Source of the DNA: Zizania palustris
Lineage: Eukaryota > Streptophyta > Magnoliopsida > Poales > Poaceae
DNA length: 64,000 nt
Assembly (NCBI GenBank): GCA_019279435.1
Contig: JAAALK010000082.1
Span: 76,232,989 to 76,296,988, forward strand
Direction of reading: 5' to 3'
The notes beneath the pieces are model-generated. The model did not search any database and was not told the origin of the DNA. It was given only the letters and a program-made list of their open reading frames with translations. A program made the translations under genes and the position numbers. Below, piece after piece: positions 31,068 through 42,000 of this stretch (its first letter is position 1; each line of letters starts with the position of its first letter).

Positions 31068-32310
31068 ATGGCTGGTGGTTTCCGTGTGCTGCATCTAGTA
31101 AGGCCTTTCCTGGCCTTCTTGCCTGAAGTCCAGAGCGCTGACAGGAAAATCCCGTTCAGAGAGAAAGTAATCTACACAGTTATTTCGCTCTTCATTTTCC
31201 TGGTTTGCAGCCAGCTCCCACTCTATGGCATACACTCGACCACAGGAGCTGATCCTTTCTACTGGATGCGTGTTATTCTTGCGTCTAACCGTGGGACTGT
31301 CATGGAGCTGGGTATCACTCCAATTGTGACATCTGGGATGGTCATGCAACTGTTAGTGGGATCAAAGATAATTGAAGTTGATAACAGTGTGAGAGAGGAC
31401 CGTGCTCTCCTGTAAGTACTGTATGCATACATGTTTGTACAATTACCATTTTTTCTCAAAACAATGTAGTTTGAAGTGCACATCAACTGACCGCGAGCAG
31501 TATCGCCATTTCATTAATATTTCGACAGCCTAATTTCTTTTATATTTGATTAGCATTTATTCCTCAATAATGAAAAACCGTGCGTTTACATGTGCTTGTG
31601 GGTGATGGCACTACGATCCATGTTGTTCATATTTTCCAATATTGTTTGTTTATTCTTTTTATGGTGTGATAATGTAGTACTACCATGCACTAATAATTTA
31701 TTAGTGCATTTACTTAGTATGACTTGATCAGAGTACTTGTTTCCTTTTAATAAAGAACAATGCTTAGTAAACTTTATTCTACCAAAAATGAGCACGGACA
31801 ACCATTCTTTGGAGTGCCAGTTTGACTATTCTCCATTAGTAGGTTTTCTTGCCCACTAGCTATGCAAGGGTGAATGAACCAACATGAACTTTGGTTTTGT
31901 GATGTCTACACTCTATATAGTTCTAAGTTTTGGTACTTGCCATCATATCTCCAAAAAATTTACTGTGCTGTGTGCCTAACATAGTTTCTGTATTATTGCT
32001 TGTTTTGTTGCACAAATGATGTTTGATAGTTGGTAGTAGCTTCCTTTAACATTGATGAGCAAGTTATGAGGTGACAACTAACAACCTTCACTGGTTGTGG
32101 GCAATGCCAATTTAACATTCTTTTTCTGACTGAAAACAATGTATCTATTTATGAATGAACTAGTTGAGTGTCTGTGCATTGCATTGAGAAAAAATTTACA
32201 ACATTAAAATAAAAACATGCAAATAGAGATGAATGAAGTTGAAGTTTTGGAGAGTTTTGGTTTGATGTAAGAAGTAGTGGTGGCAGACTCACCACCACTA
32301 CCTTCTTTTA

Positions 32311-32347
<37 letters not shown>

Positions 32348-34838
32348 GATTATAGATACATTAATTGTGCTAGTAACTGAATACTGTTTTTGATGTGTTC
32401 AGTAGATGTGCAGAACTAGTGATGGTAATATCTATATTTAGATATATTACTTTGAGTGTTTGATCTATCTTGGCTTTAGTACAAAGCTATGTCTTTACTT
32501 TCTTACTAATTTATGGTGTTGCTGTGCCACTGTATGGTATTAGTGCATGGTATTAGAACCAGACATACTTCTAAAATAAAAATTCTAGTTAGCTACATAT
32601 CCATAGCTTCCAGTTTGCATTATCGAAAATGGTCCTATTATTTATATATTTGTTTTCTTACACAGCAATGGTGCTCAAAAGTTGCTAGGCATCCTTATTG
32701 CCATTGGGGAAGCAGTGGCCTATGTTCTATCTGGAATGTATGGTAGTGTCAGCCAGCTTGGAACTGGGAATGCTATCCTCATTATACTCCAGCTCTTCTT
32801 CGCTGGTATCATTGTCATTTGCCTGGATGAGCTTCTCCAGAAAGGATATGGTTTGGGTTCTGGCATTTCCCTGTTCATCGCTACCAATATCTGGTAATTT
32901 CTTTTATCATTCAATAATTGCAGTTTCTATGACATTGTCTTACTATGAACTTATGAGTATGCAGTGAGAACATCATTTGGAAGGCCTTCAGTCCAACAAC
33001 CATCAACAGTGGGCGTGGTGCTGAATTTGAAGGAGCTGTCATTGCTTTATTCCATCTTTTGATTACGAGAACTGACAAAGTCCGTGCACTTCGGGAGGCT
33101 TTCTACCGCCAGAATCTACCTAATGTGACTAATTTGCTTGCCACAGTGTTGGTCTTCCTCATTGTTATCTACTTCCAAGGTTTCCGTGTTGTTCTCCCTG
33201 TGAGGTCGAAAAATGCTCGTGGACAGCAAGGTTCATACCCTATTAAGCTGTTTTATACATCTAACATGCCTATCATTCTGCACTCTGCATTGATTACCAA
33301 CCTCTACTTCATATCTCAGGTATACTTGATTTCTGTGTTCTTTTATGTTAATGATTTTTCTTTAATCTGTGGGGCATTAACATCTAGTTTACTGTTGTTG
33401 CAGCTGCTCTACAGGAGGTACAGTGGAAATTTCCTGGTGAATCTCCTTGGTAAATGGAAGGAGTCTGAGTATTCTGGCCACTCTATTCCTGTTGGTGGTC
33501 TTGCTTACTATGTCACTGCCCCATCAAGGTCATTGTCTGTTTTTACTTGATGCCAGATTGCCAGTCATAAATTTAACTCACTTGATGATCATTATCAGTT
33601 TTTTTACATTTGTTTCTTTTATGTCATCATTATTTGTAGTTTTGTACATCTGTTTCTTTTATGCTATGTATTGCTAATTACTAATGGTTTGTCTTGTTGC
33701 AAACAATGCAGCTTGGCAGATGTTCTTGTAAATCCATTCCATGCATTGTTCTATGTGGTTTTCATGCTGTCAGCATGTGCACTCTTCTCCAAGACATGGA
33801 TTGAAGTGTCTGGTTCATCAGCAAAAGATGTTGCTAAGCAGCTTAAGGTAAAACTGATTTGCATGAATTCTCTGATTTCATTTTTAGTGTTTAATTATTT
33901 TATAAGACTGCCATGGTATAAGTAGTAGTTGCAAATCTTTCATGTAGTAATTCGTCTTTACTTGACAGCTATATAAATATGTTGCCATTTTTATTCGCAA
34001 CATCCTGTTAGGCAGCAAGACATGGCAGTGTAGCTGATTTTTTGGTGTATGTAAATGCTTGATTTAAAGTAACTAGGATAATCATATTTTGTTACCTATA
34101 GTTTGAGCATATAGTTGTCAGCAGTGAGGGATGCCATATTTTATTAAAGGTGATAGATGTAGTGATAAAATAAGGTTCACTGATATATAGCTCACACCAT
34201 CTTATATACTCCCTCCACCCCCAAAATTTAGCTATTTATAATGTTCAAAATTTGTGTCAAAATATAGGTACTTTATGTGTTCCAAGAGGTGTTTGTAGTG
34301 ATGAAATGTCCCCAAATATAGCTACTTCTAGTCTTTTTACTCTTAATCTTCGTGAAAATTTTCACTCCGGAAGTAGCTATATTTTGGCACCATAATGAGT
34401 TCAATTCCTTCCCAAGAAAAAAAACTGTTTTCACACGATATGTTCTAAATATGGTCATAGGTTTAGGCATTTTTACAAATTATATGAAGCACAAGCTGTG
34501 CTCTGCTAATATTTCTATTGCTGAGAAATAGAAAACACGCCATGATTTTGCATGCAGTAGCTGTAAATCACAATATTGTAACGTTGGTAATTCAACAGGA
34601 ACAACAAATGGTGATGCCAGGTCACCGTGAGTCCAACTTGCAGAAGGAATTGAATAGATACATTCCAACTGCCGCTGCCTTTGGCGGTGTTTGTATTGGT
34701 GCTTTGACTGTCCTAGCTGACTTTATGGGTGCTATTGGGTCAGGTACTGGTATATTGCTTGCTGTAACTATCATTTACCAGTACTTTGAGACATTTGAGA
34801 AGGAAAGAGCAACTGAGCTTGGTTTCTTTGGTTTCTAA
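31068..34838 (+). CDS. SEC61A: Protein transport protein Sec61 subunit alpha
   Basis: Pore-forming subunit of the ER translocon, moving nascent secretory and membrane proteins across or into the ER membrane with Sec61 beta and gamma. Six coding exons: 31068-31411, 32666-32893, 32965-33319, 33404-33528, 33712-33847, 34599-34838. All introns are GT..AG and phases agree. The spliced reading frame is 1,428 nt, 475 residues plus stop, the normal plant length. It starts MAGGFRVLHLVRPFLAFLPE, followed by a hydrophobic helix, the plug region (LYGIHSTTGADPFYWMR) and further membrane segments (LGILIAIGEAVAYVLSGMYG, NLLATVLVFLIVIYFQGF). It ends FETFEKERATELGFFGF. No stop or frame damage, so it is likely functional. 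It is the only intact host gene in the window. Confidence 0.97.
32314..32347 (+). repeat. (TAT)n microsatellite in SEC61A first coding intron
   Basis: About eleven uninterrupted TAT triplets in intron 31412-32665. Confidence 0.95.
34206..34400. mobile_element. Possible Stowaway-like MITE remnant in the last SEC61A intron
   Basis: TACTCCCTCCACCCCC at 34206 resembles the Stowaway terminus. Inside, CCAAATATAGCTACTTC (34312-34328) and its inverted partner (34370-34387) form a 17-bp hairpin stem with a 41-base loop. The right terminus is not clear, so the family call is tentative. Intron 33848-34598 is otherwise unremarkable. Confidence 0.45.
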
Positions 34839-36469
34839 TCACTTAGCTTCTCAAGTAACAATTCTGCTTAGCTAATACAGCTGTAATAGTAGAAACCGTG
34901 GCTCCTGATGAAGATCTTTATTTTTCATGTTCAGTCTTGTTCGCACTGCCATACTGGTAGACAGTTTCTGATGTATTTTGAGGTCACATACTTGGCACGG
35001 TCATGTCTAAAATGCAGATATGACCCTCACCTGAATTGTCCCTTACAGCTCTCTTCTGAATTGACCATACTAGGAACTGAAGTTTTGTGGCATATCACTG
35101 TGCTTTAAATTGGAAAATTTTGTACTATTGTGATTTGCATCCTGTCGCATCATAGAAATCTGAATAGTTAAAAAAATGATGTAAAGGTAATGCGTGATGT
35201 ATTCAGTTCAGCTTGTTTCAGAATGTCTTGCTCTTGACTTTGTACTTCAAGGCCATGTATAAAATGAGGCAAAGTCAAATACGCACTAGACGTCGGTACT
35301 AGGGTTATATCTTTAATGTCTGCAATCACGAGCAGTAACTTGCATGTATAGCTAGATCTTTGTTTTTTATTTTTCATGTGTCCTTAGAAGTCATTGCATC
35401 CCCGTTTTTGTGTTTAAAATGCTATCAATTTCAGCTTGGCCCAGTGTTTAATTCAGTAAAGAAAAACGGAATATGATCTTTTCTGCAAGTAATCGCACAT
35501 CTGCACGTCCAAGAGTGTAATGTAGCCTGCTCCTACGTATCTGCTCAATTGTTGTTCATTGGAGCAGTTACATAATGAACTAATATAACCGTTGGCTACC
35601 AAAGGAAACAGACAAGTTTCAGAACCAAAATTCGGTAAGGGTATGAATCTCTTACAACAAGTCTACAAGTGAACAGTCAGCAGAAAAGACTTGAGAAAAA
35701 AACAAAGAAATTACACATTCATGCAGTGATATTAGAACGATAGAATTGCTATACGGACACCAGCATCCGAAATAAATTCAGTGATTATGAACCGGGAATT
35801 TTATTTATGCCTTCATTTTGTTTCGATAAATATCCATAATTATATTCCTACCCATTATGTATTTGTATCTAATAATATCTGTCTCTGTATTGGTATGCGG
35901 AATATCTGAATCCAAATTTTAAAAAATATGAAAAATGATATGATGCTGTCCGTCTCTAATCCATTTTCATCTAGGCTTGAGACCACCGAGCTCATCAACT
36001 TGCATGGGACAATACAATTTTGCAATGATTTCGTTGAGGGATTAGATTTCTACCATGAGATGTATGGACAGTGAGGAAGTTTAATCTGGCCTATTGGCAT
36101 GCAGTGCTATCGTTGTTGCTACCGCCACAACAATATAGGGTAACAAGTTGCTTCACCTAACAATAGATGTGTTCGTCGTTGAGAGTGGTACTGTATCCAC
36201 AAACCTAGCAATAATGCCACCCTAGACATGTATTGGTAGAAGATGCGGAAGAAAGAAGAGCAAATTAGGTGTTTTTAGGTACAAAAAGTCAAATGTGGCA
36301 AATAAAGAAATGTCTCAAACTTTATGGCATTGTAGCAAAGTTAACCAATTATATAGCAAACTATTGTATACCGTCCAACTATGTGGCATATCATTAATTT
36401 TCTCAACTTCAAATCCCTAGACACAAACCTAGAGTTATTTAACAACTCCAACCATGAAGCGATGCACTT
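34839..36469. other. SEC61A 3' UTR and intergenic DNA without a recognised gene
   Basis: The first 250 bases are probably 3' UTR. The rest is AT-rich. A segment near 35800-35960 with TATTTGTATCTAATAATATC-type text looks like an old transposon end. I can support no gene or complete element in it. Confidence 0.5.
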
Positions 36470-36897
36470 TGGCTCTATTTGGTTGCTGGGATATCCCAAG
36501 GTTAGGATGGCTCTATTCTAGTTTCCATGCTTTTTGGTTACCTGATAGATAGAAATGGGATGGGATAGCAAAGAAATATTCTACCAAAAATTTGGATGAG
36601 ACGAGCCCCCCAAAATAGCCGGATGGTGCTGCCCGTAAGTGACTGCGCCCACTGAATGCCCACAAGAAGTCTTCTCCTCACCTCCTATTGACGCCAAGAT
36701 TTAGTATGGTCTAGGCCCACTAGAAATTCCACACGGTCAACAGAAGTCAAAAAGGGGCCTGGTAAAAGATGTTCAAAGAAGCTCGTCCATATTGTTATAA
36801 TATGACTAGGCATGCAGGAGCCGATGAAGGAGAGAGAAGATAAGGATGATCAAGAATCAGTTACAATGTATATTACTTGGACGGCAAGTCTCTAGAC

Positions 36898-36905
36898 TAT
36901 AAATA
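36898..36905 (+). promoter_or_regulatory. Possible TATA box of the Harbinger transcription unit
   Basis: CTATAAATATATATC at about 36898-36910, 65 bases before the copia insertion. If the Harbinger reconstruction is right, the leader continues at 47171. Confidence 0.35.
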
Positions 36906-36967
36906 TATATCTAGTTAGCTAGGTTTAGACACACAATCAACTATAAATTACTACTCTCGACGCATCG

Positions 36968-38995
36968 TGAGAAACCAAGGGTTGGTTTCGGTGTTTGTGA
37001 TGAGTGATTGACAGGCTTTTACCCTCTGGTTCGAAGGGGTACCTCCGAAGGGGGTTCGGAGGTTGGACCTCCGAAGGTGCTCAGAGGCTGTTTTCTCCGA
37101 AGGTGTTCGGAGGTTGCTTTGGTTGCTGCAGCTTTTGCAGCGGAGTGTGCCTGTCGGAGGGGTCCGACAGTACACGATGACTGGGTTTGTACCGAAGGTC
37201 TTGGTACTTTGGGCGGTACACTGGAGTGTGTGCCGAAGGTTGCTAACCCCGAGAGGTCTCCGGAGTACTGGATACACTTGTCTGTTTGTCTGTGGTGCGC
37301 AGGGGACCGCGGAGGCGACAGACGGTTCGTAGCAGGTGAACCTAGGTCAAGCGGGAGGCTTGATGCCTGGGGAGCGGGGAGCTCCGTCACGGTGGCTGCG
37401 AAGGGGTCTGGGTCGGACCTCGGGTCGAGGTGCACCAGGTGAAGGCAGTAAGTGCGGAGCGTGGCTCCGGGTGAAGGTACTCTGAGACAAAGTCCTCGGA
37501 GGCGAGGCACTTCGAAGGGTACTCCGGATGGAGTGACTTCGGAGTATGTTGGAACAAGTCCTCTGTGGAGGCAAGGCGTTCGAAGTGTGCTCCGGAGGGA
37601 GACACTCGAAGGGTACCCGACGAAGGTCTCAGAGGTCAAGGCGCATCGAAGGCATGGTCCGGGTGAGGCCCGTCGAGGAGTGTGCTCGGGGAGAGACACT
37701 GCGACGAAGTGCTCATGGAATGCTTCGTGCGGAGGCCTTGGGCGAAGGAGGGACTTCGAAGGGTGGTACTCCGAAGGTGGGGCTTCGGAGTGAGGAAGGC
37801 TTCGGAGCGAGGCTAGCTCCGGAGTGAGGTTGACTTGTGGTGCTTCGGCCATGCATGGCTTCGGTACACGGACTAACGGAGTTCGAAGCTGGGAGTAGCT
37901 GCGAAGCCATGGTGGTCCATTCCGGAGGTGGTGGAGCGAAGGCCCAAGGGCTTTGACGGCTTCGGCTCAAAACCGTCACTGTATCAGAGGCTATCTTCGG
38001 TGAAGCGAAGGCCGTCAGGCTCAAGGCTTCTCACCGAAGCTACCGCACCCTTCGCGTGCGAAGGGGGGCTTCAGGAAGGTCAAAGACTGCAAAGGCTGAC
38101 ACTGTCTGCTCTGCAAAAAAGCTGACGCTGTCCCCTCTGCAAAGCTGACAGAGAAGCCTCCAGAATAAAGTTGACTACCTTTTGTACCCATTTATTCTGT
38201 AGAGACAAAACTGGTGTAAACCCTAGGGGTAAAGTAGTCAATTCACTTGGGTGAACTGTGGGCTATAAATATGGGGGCTGGGTAGGTAACATTTAACACT
38301 TTGAGCATTTACTGTTGAGCTCCTGTACTAGCCTCCACTTTGTATTCATCTAGTGAGATCAATTTTACTGTGTTCCTTGTTCAAGCGGCGAAGCCCTGCT
38401 TCTGTGTTGTCTTTCTGCTTGAGCTTGTTTGCATACCTCGCTAGTTGTAGTGCACCGAAGCCTGTCTTGGCGAAGGGTGTTTTGTGTGAAGTGTGCTTTT
38501 CAGTGTGCGTTCGCTCTGTGTAACAGAAGGCTTGACCTCGCTGCTTACTAGCGAAGCCCTGAACGAAGCCCGTTTTGCTTCTCGTGTCGAGGCCCTTTGC
38601 GAAGTACGCATAGTGTGCGTTTAGACCTTCGCAGTACGAAGCCCAGCACCAGTTGCTGTCGCTAAGTATTAGGTCGAAGTCCTCAGAGGGCAGTCCACTC
38701 TTGCGAAGGGTGAAGTGCGAAGCCTGCTCGAAGCACCCTGTGTGCGGAGCCTGCACTGACTTAGCAGAGTTGTTTTCGGGGTTGTGGGTGGAGCGAAGTC
38801 TGCTTGACTTCGGACCTTTACTCCTTCCGAAGCCTGTGTTCGGAGCAGTCAAATACCTCCGAACCAGACCTTCGAAGGTTGGTGTTCGAAGTCTGTTCCG
38901 CAGTAGACAGAATTAAAAACCAAATGCTGTTTTTAGCCTGAATTTTTAAAAAGCTCCCATTCACCCCCCCTCTGGTCGCCGTTTCCGGTCCAACA
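36968..38995 (+). repeat. 5' LTR of the copia element
   Basis: TGAGAAACCAAGG ... GGTCCAACA, 2,028 bp. Bases 37000-38140 are dense in CGAAGG, TTCGGAG and TTCGAAG motifs. A TATA box lies at 38264-38271 (TATAAATA), followed by a CATTTACTGTTGAGCTCCTG region that should be near the transcription start/poly(A) zone. Confidence 0.92.
38264..38271 (+). promoter_or_regulatory. LTR TATA box of the copia element
   Basis: TATAAATA in GGGCTATAAATATGGGGG; repeated at 47124-47131 in the 3' LTR. Confidence 0.65.
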
Positions 38996-38997
38996 AT

Positions 38998-39012
38998 TGG
39001 TATCAGAGCAGG
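38998..39012 (+). other. Primer binding site of the copia element
   Basis: TGGTATCAGAGCAGG two bases after the LTR end, complementary to the 3' end of initiator tRNA-Met. Confidence 0.9.
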
Positions 39013-39059
39013 TTAAGATCACCAGTTGACCTTAACCGGTTTTGTGATCTGTTGGCGAC

Positions 39060-42000
39060 ATGGACAGAGGCAGTAAAATTCCTCTGTTCAATGGGACTGA
39101 TTTTGCATACTGGAAGGTGCGCATGGAGGCTTACTTGCTAAGCCAAGGAAATGCAATTTGGGAGATTGTGGACTCACAATACTCCATCCCTGAGACTCGC
39201 ACCTCTCAAACAGAAAAAGATCAGTATAATGCCAACTCCAAGGCAAGAAACATATTGTTCATTGGATTGAGCCGGAGTGAGTTTGATAGGGTGCAGCACC
39301 TTAGGACTGCTAGGGAGATTTGGACAACACTCACTATTTTTCATGAGGGCTCTACACAGATCAAGGCCAGGCGCCAAAGCACATACAATCAACAGTATCA
39401 GCTGTTTGTGCAGGCACCTGGTGAATCTATAGATGCCATGTTTTCGCGCTTTGATGCTATAGTGAGTAACTTGCGGTCCAACGGGACGCTTGCTTACAAT
39501 GATCATGATAGGGTTATCAAGCTTATCTATGCTCTTGACCGTAGCATATGGGAAGTGAAGATATCCAGCATTGAGGAGTCCGCAGGTTATGACACATTGA
39601 CTTGTGATGAGCTCTTCAGAAAGCTGAAGTCCACAGAGATTGCCAAAGCATCTCTTGCTGTGCACAGAAGCTCTTTGCCACAACCATTGGCATTGGTTTC
39701 TAGCACTAGCCGTGGCACCGCTGCAGAACCAAGCACATCTGGTACTTGTGTTCTTGCAGATGGTTTTGCTTTGTCCTCCATGGTCTCCGTCACAAAGGAG
39801 CAGGTGGACACTCTGGATGATGATGAGCTTGCTCTCATTGCTAGAAGGTTCACCCATTTTCACCATGAGAGACGGGATCAGAGGAGAAGTGGTTTTAGTG
39901 GTTGCTTTGAATGTGGCAACACTTCTCATATTAAGGCAAATTGTCCTAAGCTCAAAAAAAGAGATGAGAGTGAGCGCACCAAATACCACAAGAAGGAGAG
40001 GAAACCCTTTGTGAAGGGCAAGCGCGGCAAGATGGCTAAGAGAGTAGCCAAAGCCGCTTCCAGAGCTTTTGTTGCTGCTCTCAGCGACATCGACACTTCC
40101 TCAACTGAGGAGTCGAGCTCTAAGGAGGAGGAGTCCCCAAGGAAGGAGGACAAGAAGGACAATAAGGGACGAGACTTCACCGGCCTATGCTTCATGGCCG
40201 ATAGCGATCACAGCGGCGATGAGCTTGACTCATCTGAGGTACCACTATCCTATGACCAACTTTCAATAAAATTAGATGAGCTGAATGAAGTAGTTCTTGG
40301 TCAGGATAGATTACTTGTGCAAGCCGCTAGAGAAAGAAAAGACCTTAAACTTAGGCTAGAATCTGTTTCTACTGAATATGCCATGCTTAAGTCTAAAGTA
40401 AATGATGCTGATTGTGAATCTTGCTCTGTTGTCATGGGTGAGCTTGCTCAGTTGCGTTCTGTACATGCTCAAAGTCTTTCTGAGCTTGAGATTGCACAAA
40501 AGCAGCTTTTGGTGGTTGATTCTAGACCTCATGATATTATTGAATGCATGAACTGTTCTTTATTGCGCGAGAGCATTAATTTACGTGATAAACATGTTCA
40601 TGATTTAGAGGCTAGATTGGAGAGGGCCGGTAGTTCCAAGGATGTGCAGCCTGTTTGTGACACGTGCATTACCCTTAAGGACCAGCTAGGCACCGTTAGA
40701 GAGCGAGCTGAGAACCTCATGTCTGAAAATGAATACCTTCTTTCTGTGGTTAACAAATGCACCGAGGGAAAGGGTAGGATGAATTTGCTCTTGGCCAAAA
40801 CCAAGATGTGTGCTGACAGAGCAGGGTTAGCTCTAGGTTTGGGTTTTGAGAGGATTCCCTCAGATAGTGGAAACAAAACTATTTTTACCTCTCCCACTAC
40901 CCTAGAGAAAGAAAGAGCTCTGTTAGACACCCCATCAGCCAAAAAGCCTACCCAACCACAAAAGAAAACCACTCCCCCTGCCAAGAAAAATCCTCCCAAG
41001 AAAACCACTCAACAGAAGCCCAAGGAGCTTGTGAGAGTTGCTCCTATGACCCATGAGAGTGCCCCTAGGAGAATTTTTCATTGTTCCTACTGTCAGCGGG
41101 CGGGTCATTTGGTTGGTTTCTGTTTTCATCGCATCAAGGATGAGCGACACTCTCAGGCGATGAGTTACCAGGACATGCATTACCCACCTTTAGGTATGCA
41201 TGAGTCTGAGTGTTACTATCGTCCTGCTTTTGAAGCTCCTCGTGCTTCTCGGAGAGGTGTTGCTCCTTGAGGTGTTCACCATGTTCCATATGGTGGTAGA
41301 CCCCGGGTGAGTAGCTTTGTACCTCGTCAGAGTAGGAGACCTCGACATGTTGTTCGATCACAGCATGTAGGTAGACCACGCACTTTGCATCATTTCGATT
41401 ATCATGTGCGTAGACCGTCTACTTTTACTGCACCTACTACTCGTGTCACTCAGTGCTGGATGCCTCGTCATTTTTTCACTCACCCCAGCACTGAGCGATC
41501 GAGATATTCTTATCATGTGTAGGCGACAGATCGAGGCTTGGAGGGCACGTGGATCATGGACTCCGGTTGTTCATGCCACATGACCGGAGATGCAGCATGG
41601 TTCTCCAGCCTCACCACAACCAAGCAAAGGGAACATATCACCTTCGGAAACAATCGAAGGAGTAGAGTGAAAGGTAAAGGTGTGGTAAGAATTAATTCGA
41701 ATTTCACTCTCAAAGATGTTGCCTTGGTTGAAAACCTGGGATACAATTTGTTGTCTGTATCTCAGTTGCTTGATGAGGGCTTCGAAGTGCGATTCCATCA
41801 CGATACTTCGCAAGTACTCAATTCTGATGGCGTTGTGGTGTGTAAGATCTTTAGAGTTGGGAGAGTTTTTGGAGCTGACTTTTCAGAGTCATCTGGTTAT
41901 TCTCATTGTCTTGTTGCACATTCTACTTCTGAGCTTTGGAAGTGGCATAGGAGACTAGGGCATATGAGCTTTGAGTTGCTCGCTCGACTGAGTGCCCTAG

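Noticed and set aside
32314..32347. TAT triplet run as a transposon footprint
   Set aside because: A plain microsatellite without flanking terminal repeats.
37019..37852. 277-residue minus-strand ORF in the copia LTR, repeated at 45879-46712
   Set aside because: It lies entirely in the LTR, is rich in Pro/Ser/Arg and comes from CGAAGG-type repeats. Both copies are open because the LTRs are similar, not because of evident selection.
38940..38995. RNA gene at the LTR end because of the GGTATCAGAGC motif following it
   Set aside because: The motif is a primer binding site complementary to a tRNA end; no cloverleaf can be drawn around it.
39174..39989. 271-residue minus-strand ORF opposite copia gag
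   Set aside because: It mirrors the conserved Gag frame and has no recognisable domain, so it is taken as a shadow.
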